Counted from the first letter of the stretch, positions 16,550 to 27,184 are shown. The stretch is DNA of 64,000 nucleotides from Crenobacter oryzisoli (GCF_030385785.1 NZ_JAUEDK010000008.1:1-64000); one strand, 5' to 3'. Made by a program: numbers and translations. The notes: generated from the sequence alone by a model not told the origin.

Positions 16550-17482
16550 ATGGGAACAAATAACTCGCTCGCGCTGTTAACCGAAATGGCCACCTTCGTG
16601 CGCGTGGTCGAAACCGGCAGCTTCTCGGCTGCGGCGCGTCAGCTGGGCCTGACTCCGTCGGCGGTGAGCCGCCAGGTGGCGCGGCTGGAGCAGGCACTGT
16701 CCACCCGGCTGTTGGAGCGCACCACCCGCAAGCTGCGCCTGAGCGAAAGCGGCACCGAGGCGTTCAAACGCTGCCAGGAGATGGTGCAGGCGGCGCGTTC
16801 GGTGATGGACATGAGCGGCAGCTTCGGCGGCGAGGCCGAGGGGCTGGTACGGGTCAGCGTGGCCAAGGCGGTCGGCCGCTTCGTGCTGCACCCCCACATG
16901 CCGGAGTTCCTGCGCCGCTATCCCAAGGTGGACGTGCAGCTGATCCTAGAGGACCGCTACCTCGACCTGATCGACGACCAGGTCGACCTGGCGATCCGCA
17001 TCACCGACCAGCCGCCACCGGGCCTGGCCGGCCGGCCGCTGATCCCGATCGAGCACCTGATCTGCGCCACTCGCGACTATCTGGAGCAGCGCGGCTGGCC
17101 TCAGCACCCGCACGACCTCGCCGAGCACAGCTGCATCTATCTGGGCGAGAACGCCAACGACCGGCGCTGGAAATTCCGCAAGGGCGCGGAAACGGTCACG
17201 GTAACGGTGCACGGCCGCTATATCGCCAACCACACCGAGGTGCGGCTGGAGGGCGTGCTGCAGCACCTTGGCATCGGCAGCCTGCCCTACTTCACCGCGC
17301 GCCGCGCGCTGGAGGCCGACCAGATCGTGCAGGTGCTGCCCGACTGGGACTTCATCGCCTCCTACTACGGCACTGCCTGGATTCTTTACTCGCCGACCCG
17401 TTACCTGTCGCCGAAGCTGCGCGTGTTCATCGACTATCTGGTCGAGTGCCTGGCCGACGAACCGAGGTTGCCGCGGCCCTGA
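16550..17482 (+). CDS. LysR-family transcriptional regulator
   Basis: A 310-residue protein. The N-terminal winged HTH (FVRVVETGSFSAAARQLGLTPSAVSRQVARLE, residues about 13-45) is followed by a substrate-binding domain with the pattern VQLILEDRYLDLIDDQVDLAIRI, like the CrgA/AaeR group. It is transcribed away from alaX, so autoregulation through the shared intergenic region is likely. No ligand is predictable. A palindromic terminator follows the stop. Confidence 0.92.
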   Translation: MGTNNSLALLTEMATFVRVVETGSFSAAARQLGLTPSAVSRQVARLEQALSTRLLERTTRKLRLSESGTEAFKRCQEMVQAARSVMDMSGSFGGEAEGLVRVSVAKAVGRFVLHPHMPEFLRRYPKVDVQLILEDRYLDLIDDQVDLAIRITDQPPPGLAGRPLIPIEHLICATRDYLEQRGWPQHPHDLAEHSCIYLGENANDRRWKFRKGAETVTVTVHGRYIANHTEVRLEGVLQHLGIGSLPYFTARRALEADQIVQVLPDWDFIASYYGTAWILYSPTRYLSPKLRVFIDYLVECLADEPRLPRP

Positions 17483-17486
17483 CATT

Positions 17487-17513
17487 CGTTCGGCCAACGT
17501 TGGCCGAACGTTT
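17487..17513 (+). terminator. Palindromic terminator-like hairpin after LysR
   Basis: Perfect 24-bp palindrome CGTTCGGCCAACGTTGGCCGAACG followed by TTTAG, four bases past the stop. The T-tract is short. Confidence 0.6.
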
Positions 17514-17529
17514 AGGGGCGTGTGCCTTA

Positions 17530-17666
17530 GAGCCTGTTTATGATCTCGCGAACGAAGGGTCAGCCAAGACGAAAGGGCGCGAAACAGCGGAATGTACATA
17601 GAGTACATGAGCATGTTGAGCGTCATTTCAACGCAGGATCACCCGAGTGCTGCAGATCGTAGGCTC
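17530..17666 (+). mobile_element. MITE-like element (GAGCCTGTT termini), copy 2
   Basis: A 137-bp non-coding element beginning GAGCCTGTTTATGATCT and ending AGATCGTAGGCTC, flanked by TTA on both sides (17527-17529 and 17667-17669). It is the best preserved of three copies (others at 9282-9422 inverted and 45138-45203 partial). A 3-bp TTA duplication and GAG-like ends would fit mobilisation by an IS5-family transposase, an inference. Confidence 0.8.
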
Positions 17667-17688
17667 TTAGGAACTGTTTCTGTGAATG

Positions 17689-17795
17689 GTGGCTTTGTCG
17701 GTCTCGCCCGACTGGCGAGTTCCTTTCTTTTGCTTCGCCAAAAGAAAGGAACCAAAGAAAAGGCGACCCCACGACGCCGGCCCGCTGACGCGGGC
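17689..17795 (-). repeat. Dispersed intergenic repeat, inverted partial copy
   Basis: The reverse complement matches the central part of the repeat at 7711-7870: TGGCTTTGTCGGTCTCGCC, GGCGAGTTCCTTTC and AAAAGGCGACCCC. It faces the copy at 18136, making a long imperfect inverted repeat. Confidence 0.75.
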
Positions 17796-18135
17796 TGCCC
17801 TGCGGGCGCCACGGCCAACGGGCGGCTGCGCAACTCGCGCCGACTACGTCGGCACTCGAACAGTGCTCGCCGACTTCCCCCGTTGGCCGCGTCGTCCTCG
17901 GCGGCGTCGAAGGGGAAGAAGTGACCGTAGGCGACATCGGCGATATTTCACGGTAGTAAAACTGCAGGCAGTTCGGCTCAGCGACCGACTACTGGCTACC
18001 AACTTTTTAACCGTCCGAATCCACCTCCGCTGCAATCATCCTGCTTATCCCCTTTGCGCTGCCGAGCGATCGTCAAGCGGCCAGGTCTTAAGCCGCCGCA
18101 TGTTCGAGTGGGCGGACGCTAGCCGCCCGCGAGTT

Positions 18136-18293
18136 CGGCGGCGCCTGGCCGCTTGGCAGGCGCGAGGGAAGCCGAAGGCCAGCGCATCGGGGGTCGCCTT
18201 TCTTTGCCTACTTTCTTTGGCGAAGCAAAGAAAGTAGGCCGCCCCGCCGGGCGGGACCGGCGCTGCTACATCCCCCACCAACGTTGGCTGAAC
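18136..18293 (+). repeat. Dispersed intergenic repeat, copy 2
   Basis: Matches 7711-7870 nearly base for base over the first 75 positions and again at CCAACGTTGGC. The stretch TTTCTTTGCCTACTTTCTTT / AAAGAAAGTAGG inside it forms its own hairpin. Confidence 0.85.
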
Positions 18294-18326
18294 AACATGC
18301 ATCGCCAGCCCTTCGTCCAAAGAACC

Positions 18327-18355
18327 AAAAAAAAAGCCGGCCCACAAGGGCCGGC
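18327..18355 (-). terminator. Intrinsic terminator downstream of lrgB
   Basis: On the minus strand: GCCGGCCC-TTGT-GGGCCGGC followed by nine T. It lies about 150 bases past the lrgB stop. Confidence 0.85.
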
Positions 18356-18503
18356 ATCAAAGGGTTCTCATACAAGTACACAGGGAGAGAGGAGAAACGT
18401 ACCGGCCGGCCTCCCAGACCGCCCGGCACCACACACCGGTTGATGCCGGTCATCCCGGCATCGCCCTCCCGGCCAGACGACCGGAAGCGCTTGCATTCAT
18501 TGC

Positions 18504-19187
18504 TTATAGCAGGTGGCCCACCATCGGTGCGGCCAGCACGGTGGCCAGACCACCGAACATCATCGTCAGGCTGGCAACCACGCCTTCCTCGGCACCGATC
18601 TCGTTGGCCTTGGCAGTACCCGCCCCGTGTGCGGCGGCGCCGAACAGCGCACCCTTGGCCAACCGCGAGCGCAGCGGCAGCAGCGAAATCATCAACTCAC
18701 CGATCAACATGCCGCACACACCGGTAATCACCACGAACACCGCAGTCAGGTTGGCCTCGGCGCCGAAGCTCGGCGCGGCGGCCAGCGCAAACGGGGTGCT
18801 GATCGAACGCGGCGCCAGGCTCTTCTGCAGCATGTCCGACAGGCCGAGCAGGCGGGCCAGCCACACCGAGCTGAGCATCGCCACCGGCATACCGACCGCA
18901 ACGCCGGCCAGCAGCGGAAACCAGTGCTTGCGGATCAGCGCGCGCTGCTCGTAGATCGGCACCGCGAAGGCCACGGTGGCCGGACCCAGCAGCCAGCTGA
19001 GCCAGCGGGTCTCGCTGAAATAGGTGCTGTACGACACGTGCGTCGCCAGCACGCCGGCCACCAGAATCACCGGCACCGCGAACAGCGGCGACAGCCACCA
19101 CACGTGGAAGCGCTTGTAGAGGCGCTTCACCACGAAATACAGCGCGACGGTAACGACAAAGCAAATAATGGCAATCAGGGTTTCCAT
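18504..19187 (-). CDS. lrgB: LrgB/CidB-family membrane protein
   Basis: A 227-residue membrane protein with about six hydrophobic segments and the LrgB signatures SISTPFALAAAP, FGAAAHGAGTAKA and a C-terminal small-residue segment. LrgA-LrgB pairs are holin/antiholin-like proteins; later work links them to export of pyruvate or overflow metabolites and to murein hydrolase control. It lies three bases after lrgA in one operon. A divergent LysR gene at 19720 is the likely regulator, as with cidR. Confidence 0.9.
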   Translation of the reverse strand: METLIAIICFVVTVALYFVVKRLYKRFHVWWLSPLFAVPVILVAGVLATHVSYSTYFSETRWLSWLLGPATVAFAVPIYEQRALIRKHWFPLLAGVAVGMPVAMLSSVWLARLLGLSDMLQKSLAPRSISTPFALAAAPSFGAEANLTAVFVVITGVCGMLIGELMISLLPLRSRLAKGALFGAAAHGAGTAKANEIGAEEGVVASLTMMFGGLATVLAAPMVGHLL

Positions 19188-19190
19188 GAC

Positions 19191-19613
19191 TCACGCCTCA
19201 CTATGCAGGTGGCGAAAACGGCGACGCACCGCGATTTCCAGCTTGTAGCAAGCATCGACCGCCAGCGAAGTCACCGTCATCACCAGCGCGGTCGACAGCA
19301 CGATCACGATCATGATCTTCCAGCCCGCGTCGAGCATCAGGTCGGAATAATTGACCACCGCCACCACCGCCGGGATAAAGAACAGCAGCATTTCGGCCAG
19401 CAGCCAGCGCGCGCCGCGGCGGCACCAGTCGAGCGGCAGCCAGCCCATCGCCAGCGCGCCCAGCGTCAATACCATGCCGATCACACCGGCCGGCACGGCA
19501 GGAATCAGTTTCTGTGAAACATGACTGGCAGCCAGCCACACCACGCATAGCAGTGCAACCTGCGAAGGCATCACCAACCATTGTTTTATTGCGGGGGAAC
19601 TGGCCGTCGTCAT
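19191..19613 (-). CDS. lrgA: LrgA/CidA-family holin-like membrane protein
   Basis: A 140-residue protein with about four hydrophobic segments, including the family stretch IPAVPAGVIGMVLTLGAL and LLFFIPAVVAVVNY. It partners with LrgB, encoded immediately downstream. The start is placed at ATG 19613, giving a short cytoplasmic N-terminus. Confidence 0.9.
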   Translation of the reverse strand: MTTASSPAIKQWLVMPSQVALLCVVWLAASHVSQKLIPAVPAGVIGMVLTLGALAMGWLPLDWCRRGARWLLAEMLLFFIPAVVAVVNYSDLMLDAGWKIMIVIVLSTALVMTVTSLAVDACYKLEIAVRRRFRHLHSEA

Positions 19614-19663
19614 GATTTTTCACACACAACACAAGAGAGAGTGAGCAGAGTATAGCGAGCTCC

Positions 19664-19684
19664 AATTCATTCAATAAATGAATT
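19664..19684. promoter_or_regulatory. Inverted repeat in the lrgA/LysR divergent promoter
   Basis: AATTCATT-CAATA-AATGAATT, an eight-base perfect inverted repeat with a five-base centre in an AT-rich stretch between the divergent genes. It is a good candidate operator for the LysR protein at 19720, although LysR sites often have a T-N11-A core. Confidence 0.5.
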
Positions 19685-19719
19685 AAAATTATCGAAATCA
19701 TTCCAAAAAGGCATTCACC

Positions 19720-20637
19720 ATGGACGTCCGCGCGCTGCGCTATTTCATCGAAGTGGTCCGCCAGCAAAGCTTCACCCGCGCCGCCGATGCGCTGTTCGTC
19801 ACCCAGCCCACCATCAGCAAGATGGTGCGCCAGCTCGAGGACGAGCTGGGCAGCCCGCTAATCCTGCGCGAGGGGCGCTCGTTCCGGCTCACCGACGCCG
19901 GCCGTGTCACCCACGAGCGCGGTCTCGATGTGCTCGCGGCGATGAACCGGCTCAAGACCGAGCTCGCCGACCTGTCGGCGCTGGTGCAGGGCGAGCTGGT
20001 GGTGGGGGTGCCGCCGATGGCCGGTGGCGCCTTCTTCGCCCCGGTGGTGAACGCCTTCCGCCAGCGCTACCCCAAGGTCGAACTACAGCTGGTCGAGGAC
20101 GGCGCGCAGGCGATCGAGAGCCGGGTACGCACCAGCCAGCTGGAGATCGGCGTCGCGGTGCTGCCGGTCGACCCGGCGGCGTTCTCGTCGATCAGCTGCA
20201 TCCGCGACCGCCTCTGCCTGGTGGCACCGGCCGGCTCGCGCTGGCAGGGCCGATCCGGCGTGCGACTGAAAGAATTCGCCGACCAGCCGATGATCCTCTA
20301 CCCCGAGGACTTCACCCTGTCGCACCGGGTGGCCGATGCCTACCGCAAGCTGGGCAAGCCGGTGAAGATCGCCGGCCGCAGCGCGCACTGGGACCTGATC
20401 GTCGCACTGGTCGCGGCCGGGCTGGGCCTGGCGCTGCTGCCCGAGCGAGTGATCCGCAGCGTCGATCGCAACCTGTTCGACATCGTGCCGCTCGATGACG
20501 AATCGCTGGTCTGGCACCTTGGCCTGATCTGGAAACAAGACACCTATCTGTCCCACGCCGCGCGCGCGTGGCTGGAGCTGACCCGCGAACTGCTGGGCGC
20601 CGGCCGCCCCGCCCCCCAACCTGGAGACCCCGCATGA
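19720..20637 (+). CDS. LysR-family regulator, CidR-like by context
   Basis: A 305-residue LysR protein: N-terminal HTH (ALRYFIEVVRQQSFTRAADALFVTQPTISKMVRQLEDELG) and an effector domain (GELVVGVPPM onward). It is divergent from lrgAB, the arrangement known for cidR with cidAB, where the regulator senses acetate- or pyruvate-related signals. It overlaps the downstream lipoprotein gene by four bases (ATGA), so the two are co-translated although their functions look unrelated. Confidence 0.9.
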   Translation: MDVRALRYFIEVVRQQSFTRAADALFVTQPTISKMVRQLEDELGSPLILREGRSFRLTDAGRVTHERGLDVLAAMNRLKTELADLSALVQGELVVGVPPMAGGAFFAPVVNAFRQRYPKVELQLVEDGAQAIESRVRTSQLEIGVAVLPVDPAAFSSISCIRDRLCLVAPAGSRWQGRSGVRLKEFADQPMILYPEDFTLSHRVADAYRKLGKPVKIAGRSAHWDLIVALVAAGLGLALLPERVIRSVDRNLFDIVPLDDESLVWHLGLIWKQDTYLSHAARAWLELTRELLGAGRPAPQPGDPA

Positions 20638-21095
20638 AACGCCTACTCGCCCTTGCCGCCCTGCTCCTCGTCACTGGCTGCGCCAGCCTGTCGCTGCAGA
20701 AGCCGCAGGTCAGCGTGATCGACATCGAGCCCCAACAGGCCACGCTGCTCGAACAGAGCTTCAAGCTGACGCTGCGCCTGCAGAACCCGAACGACAGGCC
20801 GCTATCGGCCGACGGCATCGCGTTCCAGATTCGCCTGGCCGACAGCGACTTCGGCAACGGCGTCAGCAACGGCCCGATCTCGGTGCCGGCCTACGGTGAT
20901 ACCACCGTCGACGTGACACTGCACACCACGCTCGCCGCCTGGCTGCGCCAGGCCGGGCGCTTCCTCGACGGCCAGCACCAAAGCATGCCCTACGAGATCA
21001 GCGGCCACCTCAACGGCCTGAACGGCTGGGGCACGGTGCCGTTCAAGACCCAAGGAGAGCTGAAACTGCCCAAGGTGCTGTCCGCTCCGCAATGA
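20634..21095 (+). CDS. LEA type 2 / WHy-domain lipoprotein
   Basis: A 153-residue lipoprotein with lipobox VTGC (Cys15) and a WHy/LEA-2 beta-sandwich pattern: LTLRLQNPNDRPLSADGIAFQIRLADSDFGNGVSN. Bacterial members are periplasmic or outer-membrane anchored and have been linked to stress tolerance; the precise role is unknown. The start at 20634 follows GGAGACCCCGC and overlaps the LysR stop. The transcript would end at a terminator that has been split by a MITE. Confidence 0.85.
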   Translation: MKRLLALAALLLVTGCASLSLQKPQVSVIDIEPQQATLLEQSFKLTLRLQNPNDRPLSADGIAFQIRLADSDFGNGVSNGPISVPAYGDTTVDVTLHTTLAAWLRQAGRFLDGQHQSMPYEISGHLNGLNGWGTVPFKTQGELKLPKVLSAPQ

Positions 21096-21111
21096 ACGCC
21101 CCCGACGGCAT

Positions 21112-21132
21112 AAAAAAAGCGCCCCACGGGGC
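21112..21132 (+). terminator. Left half of a terminator split by MITE insertion
   Basis: AAAAAAAGCGCCCCACGGGGC; the right half, CCCCACGGGGCGCTTTTT, lies at 21255-21272. Removing the 122-bp insert and one 11-bp duplicate restores a GCGCCCCACGGGGCGC hairpin flanked by A and T tracts, a bidirectional terminator for the LEA-type gene and the convergent chemoreceptor. Confidence 0.8.
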
Positions 21133-21254
21133 TAATGCCGTTCACTTAAGGAAAAAGCACCGCCCACCAAGGTGGAAAAACGGTGCTTTTTTGTTACTTC
21201 CAAGCGTTCTTCGAAGCTAAAACCCGGACTGAACGGCTTAAGTGAACGGCATTA
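21133..21254. mobile_element. IS4-like MITE carrying an internal terminator hairpin
   Basis: A 122-bp element with perfect 18-bp inverted termini TAATGCCGTTCACTTAAG and CTTAAGTGAACGGCATTA. It is flanked by the 11-bp direct repeat CCCCACGGGGC at 21122-21132 and 21255-21265. The ends resemble those of E. coli IS4 (TAATGCCGATCAGTTAAG), and 11-13 bp duplications are typical of IS4. No transposase is encoded. Internally AAAAAGCACCG...CGGTGCTTTTTT (21152-21192) forms a bidirectional terminator-like hairpin. Confidence 0.88.
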
Positions 21255-21289
21255 CCCCACGGGGCGCTTTTTCTTTGACTCTATCAGGC

Positions 21290-23182
21290 TCACAGCTTGA
21301 AGCGACTGAACGCAGTCTGCATGCTCTTGGCGGTGCGGTTCAGCACGTCCAGCATCTGCATCGCCGACTGCAGCGCCGCGTCCGAATCGACGATCTGGCC
21401 GTTGATCGACTCGGTGCTCTGCGCCATCGCGGAGGTGGCATTGTGCTGCTCGCCGGTCGACAGCGCGATCGCGCTAATCTTGTCGATCACCTGCTGCATG
21501 GTCACGCCGATCTGCGCCATGCGCTCGCGCGCCGACTCGGTCAGGTTGGCGCTGGTATCCACCGCGCCGACCGTGCCCTGCATATTGCTGACCGCACGGC
21601 CAGTCTCGGCGAGGATGCTCTCCACCGTGCCGCTGATTTCCACCGTCGCCTGGCCGGTGCGTTCGGCCAGCTTGCGCACCTCGTCGGCCACCACCGCAAA
21701 GCCGCGGCCCTGTTCGCCGGCGCGTGCCGCCTCGATCGCGGCGTTCAGCGCCAGCAGGTTGGTCTGGTCGGCGATGTCGCGGATCACATTGGTAATCTTG
21801 GTGATGTCCTGCGAACGCTGCTCCAGCGACTTCAGCAGCGAAGCCAGGTTGCCCACCGTCTGGCTGGTGCGCGACATTTCCTCGCTGATGCGCTGCATGT
21901 CGCCGGCGCTGGCGGTCGAGGCCTGGCCGGTTTCCTTGATCAGCTGGTCGGTCATCTGGGCGGTATCGGCGATGTGCGAGATGCTTACCGTCACCTCCTC
22001 GATCGCCGCGGCGTTCGAGCTGGAGATGTCTGCCAGACGGTGCGAATCGTGCGCCACGCGCTGCACGGTGCCGCTCACCTCGATCACACCGTTGGCCAGA
22101 CTGACCGCCTCCTCGCGCAGTTCGCGGAACATGCCGTTCAGGCGCTGCACGAAGCTGTTGAACGCCTCGGCGGTCTCGGCCACCTCGTCGTTGCCGCTCA
22201 CCTCGATGCGGCGGGTCAGATCACCCTCGCCCTGCGAGATCTCCTGCATCGCATCGCGCACCCGCAGCAGGCCCGCCAGCTGACGGCGCAGATACGCGCT
22301 ACTCGCCACCAGCACCACGGCCAGCACCACGGCAGCCGCCAGCACGATCACCAGAATCAGATGATTGAGCGGTGCATCCACCTCGGCCTTGTCGACCGCC
22401 ACGCCCAGGATCCAGTCCGCCCCCTCGATCGGGCTCAGACGCACCAGGAAGTCGTTGCCGTCATACGAAACCGTCTTCACCTCACCACTGTCGGCCAGAC
22501 CCTTCACGCTGGCCGGGTCCAGCGCCGGGATCAGTTCGCTGACCGGCTTCAGGCCGAAGCCCGGCTTCGGGTGCACGATCACCTTGCCGTCGCGGGTCAG
22601 CAGGAAGGCATGGCCCTGACCGGCCAGCTTCACGCTCAGCACCGACTTTTCCAGCGCATCCAGGTAGATGTCACCACCGGCCACCTTCTCCTGGCCCGGC
22701 ACCTTGCGGGCGATGGTCACCACCAACTGCCCCTTGTGTGTTTCCTGGGCATCCGGGTACGGCTCGGTCACCACCGCGTCCTGGCTGCCCTTGGCCTGGA
22801 TGTACCACGGACGCGCCGCCGGGTTGTATCCAGCGTTCGGCTTGGTCATGCCCGTCACCGAGTACACCATCGATTGGTCGCTGCCATCGCCGATATAGGT
22901 GATGCTGAAACCACCTGCTTCGGCCAGCTGCGCAAGATACGCACTAGCCTGAGCAGGCTGCTCGTTGGTGTGGTGCAGCGCGGCATTCACCGCCTGCTTG
23001 CGGCTGGCGAGCCAGTTGGCGATAAAGCGGGACTCGCCCGACGCCACCTGCTCGATCTCCAGGCCGGCCTGGTGGTAGGCGTTCTGCCGCACATTGATGC
23101 AGGCAATCAGGGTGATACAGACCGTGGCAACCAGCATAGCCAGTGCCGTCAGCAGAGTGAGTTTGCTTCGTATGGATCGCAT
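21290..23182 (-). CDS. Methyl-accepting chemotaxis protein with dCache-type sensor
   Basis: A 630-residue chemoreceptor. TM1 is at residues about 7-29. A periplasmic double-Cache domain (to about 275) contains RPWYIQAK and [13 protein letters not shown], typical of amino-acid or organic-acid sensing. TM2 is at about 277-300, followed by HAMP and a cytoplasmic hairpin with the conserved tip [20 protein letters not shown]. No C-terminal NWETF-type CheR tether is present. It would signal to CheA/CheW and steer motility. It is monocistronic and converges on the MITE-split terminator. Confidence 0.93.
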   Translation of the reverse strand: MRSIRSKLTLLTALAMLVATVCITLIACINVRQNAYHQAGLEIEQVASGESRFIANWLASRKQAVNAALHHTNEQPAQASAYLAQLAEAGGFSITYIGDGSDQSMVYSVTGMTKPNAGYNPAARPWYIQAKGSQDAVVTEPYPDAQETHKGQLVVTIARKVPGQEKVAGGDIYLDALEKSVLSVKLAGQGHAFLLTRDGKVIVHPKPGFGLKPVSELIPALDPASVKGLADSGEVKTVSYDGNDFLVRLSPIEGADWILGVAVDKAEVDAPLNHLILVIVLAAAVVLAVVLVASSAYLRRQLAGLLRVRDAMQEISQGEGDLTRRIEVSGNDEVAETAEAFNSFVQRLNGMFRELREEAVSLANGVIEVSGTVQRVAHDSHRLADISSSNAAAIEEVTVSISHIADTAQMTDQLIKETGQASTASAGDMQRISEEMSRTSQTVGNLASLLKSLEQRSQDITKITNVIRDIADQTNLLALNAAIEAARAGEQGRGFAVVADEVRKLAERTGQATVEISGTVESILAETGRAVSNMQGTVGAVDTSANLTESARERMAQIGVTMQQVIDKISAIALSTGEQHNATSAMAQSTESINGQIVDSDAALQSAMQMLDVLNRTAKSMQTAFSRFKL

Positions 23183-23353
23183 GACGAATCGGCTTTTTCT
23201 AGAGGTGGATTTGAAAGCCGATTATCACAGACTGCTTGGTTCTTTCTAAATAAATGATGACAAACGAGCATATAAATTCGACTGTATGCGGAACTTTTGC
23301 AACACCTCACGACCCGTTCCCCCGCTAAGCCCACACTAGCTCTATGCAAAACA

Positions 23354-23382
23354 AAAACGCCACCCGAAGGTGGCGTTTTCTC
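23354..23382 (-). terminator. Intrinsic terminator after sucD
   Basis: Minus-strand stem AAAACGCCACC-TTCG-GGTGGCGTTTT followed by TGTTTTG, about 40 bases past the sucD stop. It ends the sucCD transcript. Confidence 0.9.
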
Positions 23383-23417
23383 GACACGGCCAAGCTGAAG
23401 CCTGGCCGAAAACACGC

Positions 23418-24305
<888 letters not shown>

Positions 24306-24406
24306 TCTTAAGACTCCTGTTCCGCTTTCCCCGCGCCCGCCCCGTTGCGCCGATGGCGCCCAGGCAGCTTGCGCGCTGAATCCGGAATCAAATAGTGGGT
24401 GGCAGG

Positions 24407-25573
24407 TTAGGCTTTAACAGCGGCAACGATTTTCTGCGCCGCATCAGCCAGGCCGTCGGCCGAGGTCAGTTTCAGACCCGACTCGTTCAGCAGCTTGGCA
24501 CCCAGTTCGGCGTTGTTGCCTTCCAGGCGTACCACCACCGGCACGGTCACGTTCACTTCCTTCACTGCGGCGATGATCGCTTCGGCGATCATGTCGCAAC
24601 GCACGATGCCGCCGAAGATGTTGATCAGCACGCCCTGCACCGACGGGTCGGCCAGGATCAGCTTGAACGCTTCGATCACGCGCTCTTTGGTCGCGCCACC
24701 GCCCACGTCCAGGAAGTTGGCCGGCTGGCCGCCGTACAGCTTGATGATGTCCATGGTGGCCATCGCCAGGCCGGCACCGTTCACCATGCAGCCGATGTTG
24801 CCTTCCAGCGCCACATAGTTCAGTTCGAACTCGGAGGCCTTCAGTTCACGCTCGTTCTCCTGCGACTTGTCGCGCTGGGCGGACAGGTCAGCGTGACGGT
24901 ACAGTGCGTTGGAGTCGATACCGATCTTGGCATCGACGCAGGCCAGTTGGCCGTTCTCGCGCACGGCGAGCGGGTTGATTTCGAACAGGGCGAAATCGTT
25001 CTCGACGAAGGCGTCGTAGGCGCCCAGCATCAGGCTGGTGAACTGCTTGAGCTGCTCGCCCTTCAGGCCCAGCGCAAAGGCCACTTCGCGGGCTTGGCAC
25101 GGCTGCATGCCGACCAGCGGGTCCACGGTCACTTTCAGGATCTTTTCCGGGGACTCGTGGGCAACCTGTTCGATTTCCACGCCGCCTTCGGTCGAGGCCA
25201 TGAAGGTCACGCGGCGGGTGCCGCGGTCCACTACAGCGCCCAGGTACAGCTCGCGCTCTACCGGGTACATGTCTTCACACACCAGCACGCTGTTGACCGG
25301 CTGGCCGTTGGCGTCGGTCTGGTAGGTCACCAGGTTGGTGCCGATCAGGCTCTTGGCGACTTCAGCGGCTTCTTCGCGGCTCTTCACCACTTTCACGCCA
25401 CCGGCCTTGCCACGGCCACCGGCGTGTACCTGGGCCTTGACGACGGCAAACTTGCCGCCCAGTTTGTCGTACGCAGCAGCGGCTTCTTCCGGCGTGGTGG
25501 CGAGAACGCCCAGTTGCACCGGCAGGCCGTACTTGGCCAGAAGCTCTTTTGCTTGGTATTCGTGCAGGTTCAT
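24407..25573 (-). CDS. sucC: Succinyl-CoA synthetase beta subunit
   Basis: A 388-residue ATP-grasp subunit of succinyl-CoA ligase, starting [19 protein letters not shown] as in nearly all family members and including the conserved [18 protein letters not shown] and [10 protein letters not shown] segments. It pairs with SucD. A 171-bp gap to lpdA contains GC-rich inverted repeats (CGGCCCCGTGGGGCCG at 25635-25650), so sucCD may have its own promoter. Confidence 0.98.
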   Translation of the reverse strand: MNLHEYQAKELLAKYGLPVQLGVLATTPEEAAAAYDKLGGKFAVVKAQVHAGGRGKAGGVKVVKSREEAAEVAKSLIGTNLVTYQTDANGQPVNSVLVCEDMYPVERELYLGAVVDRGTRRVTFMASTEGGVEIEQVAHESPEKILKVTVDPLVGMQPCQAREVAFALGLKGEQLKQFTSLMLGAYDAFVENDFALFEINPLAVRENGQLACVDAKIGIDSNALYRHADLSAQRDKSQENERELKASEFELNYVALEGNIGCMVNGAGLAMATMDIIKLYGGQPANFLDVGGGATKERVIEAFKLILADPSVQGVLINIFGGIVRCDMIAEAIIAAVKEVNVTVPVVVRLEGNNAELGAKLLNESGLKLTSADGLADAAQKIVAAVKA

Positions 25574-25744
25574 CTAAATGGTTCCTCTCGGTGGAAACGA
25601 TGGTCGGCTTTCGGCCAACATTTCTATTCCGTCACGGCCCCGTGGGGCCGACTGTATCGGGCAGGCCGACCGAATGGCTGGCCTGCCCGTTTCCCCACGG
25701 CGCCAAGGTTCGACCCTACTGGCGCACGCGGGGGATCTTGTCTA

Positions 25745-27175
25745 TCAGCCGTGCAGCGCGCGCTTGTCGGCAGCCAGTGCTGCTTCGTGCACCACTTCGG
25801 ACAACGACGGGTGAGCGTGGATGATGCGGCCGATGTCTTCGCTCGACGCCTTGAACTCCATCGCCACCACGCCTTCGGACACCAGTTCCGACACCATCGG
25901 GCCGATCATGTGCAGGCCGAGGATGCGGTCGGTCTTGGCGTCGGCCAGCACCTTCACGGTGCCTTGGGCATGGCCCAGGCCCAGCGCGCGACCGTTGGCG
26001 ACGAAGCTCGACGTACCCTTCTTGTACTCGACGCCTTCAGCCTTCAGCTGCTCTTCGGTCTTGCCGACCCAAGCGATTTCCGGGCTGGTGTAGATCACCC
26101 ACGGCACGGTGTTGAAGTCGACGTGCGGCTTCTGGCCGGCGATGCGCTCGGCCACGGCCACGCCCTCTTCCGACGCCTTGTGCGCCAGCATCGGGCCGCG
26201 CACCACATCACCGATCGCCCAGACGTTCGGCAGGTTGGCGTGGCAGTGGTCGTCGACCACCACGAAACCGCGCTCGTCCAGCTGCAGGCCCACCGCTTCG
26301 GCGCCGAGGCCAGCGGTGTTCGGCACGCGGCCGATCGACACGATCAGCTTGTCGACGACCAGCGTTTGGTTAGCGCCATCCTTTTCATAGGCCACGCTGA
26401 TCTCGTCGCCAACCGTGATGTTGCCGATCTTCACGCCCATCTGGATGTCGAGACCGGTGTCCTTGGTCAGCGTCTTGAACGCTTCCTTGGCGATCTGCTG
26501 GTCGGCGGCGCCGAGGAAGGTCGGCGCGGCTTCGAGCAGGGTCACTTCGGCGCCCAGGCGCTTCCACACCGAGCCCATTTCCAGGCCGATCACGCCGGCA
26601 CCGATCACGCCCAGGCGCTTCGGCACTTCGGTCATCGCCAGCGCGCCTTCGTTGTCGAGCACCTTGACGTTGTCGACGGTCACGCCCGGCAGCGGACGCG
26701 GGCTGGAGCCGGTCGCCACGATCACGTGGGTGGCTTCCAGGGTATCGACCACGGCGCCGTTGTCGGTGACTTCGATCACCCACTTCTCGCCCTGGCGGCC
26801 CTTCAGCGAGCCCAGGCCATGGATATTGGCAACCTTGTTCTTCTTGAACAGGAAGCCGATACCGTTGGCGTTCTTGCTGATGATGCCTTCCTTGCGCTTG
26901 ATCATCGTGTCGATGTCAATCTTCGCATTGTCGACGGTGATGCCGTGCTTAGCGAAATCGTGCTGAACGGCGTGGAAGTTTTCCGACGATTGCAGCAGCG
27001 CCTTGGACGGGATGCAGCCGACGTTCAGGCAGGTACCGCCGAGAGACGGCTGGCCTTCCGGGTTCTTGTAGGCGTCGACGCAGGCAGTGTTGAAGCCGAG
27101 TTGTGCGGCGCGGATGGCGGCAACGTAGCCGCCGGGGCCGCCGCCGATCACGACGACGTCAAACTGTTGGCTCAT
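25745..27175 (-). CDS. lpdA: Dihydrolipoyl dehydrogenase (E3)
   Basis: A 476-residue flavoprotein that reoxidises dihydrolipoyl groups of 2-oxoglutarate dehydrogenase, passing electrons to NAD+. The FAD motif GGGPGG, the redox-active disulfide in [13 protein letters not shown] (Cys49, Cys54), a second nucleotide motif [12 protein letters not shown] and the C-terminal HAHPSLSE dyad are all intact. Its position after odhB and a small membrane protein gene ties it to the OGDH complex. Confidence 0.97.
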   Translation of the reverse strand: MSQQFDVVVIGGGPGGYVAAIRAAQLGFNTACVDAYKNPEGQPSLGGTCLNVGCIPSKALLQSSENFHAVQHDFAKHGITVDNAKIDIDTMIKRKEGIISKNANGIGFLFKKNKVANIHGLGSLKGRQGEKWVIEVTDNGAVVDTLEATHVIVATGSSPRPLPGVTVDNVKVLDNEGALAMTEVPKRLGVIGAGVIGLEMGSVWKRLGAEVTLLEAAPTFLGAADQQIAKEAFKTLTKDTGLDIQMGVKIGNITVGDEISVAYEKDGANQTLVVDKLIVSIGRVPNTAGLGAEAVGLQLDERGFVVVDDHCHANLPNVWAIGDVVRGPMLAHKASEEGVAVAERIAGQKPHVDFNTVPWVIYTSPEIAWVGKTEEQLKAEGVEYKKGTSSFVANGRALGLGHAQGTVKVLADAKTDRILGLHMIGPMVSELVSEGVVAMEFKASSEDIGRIIHAHPSLSEVVHEAALAADKRALHG

Positions 27176-27184
27176 GGTATTCCC

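Larger units (their letters stand above)
17670..18326. other. Gene-free repeat-rich region
   Basis: No credible gene is seen between the LysR gene and the lrgB terminator. It contains the MITE upstream, two oppositely oriented copies of the dispersed repeat, and a less structured middle (about 17930-18130) in which I recognise nothing. Confidence 0.6.

Noticed and set aside
25635-25690. GC-rich inverted repeats between sucC and lpdA as a terminator
   Set aside because: Neither hairpin is followed by a T tract on the minus strand; a structured spacer is all that can be said.
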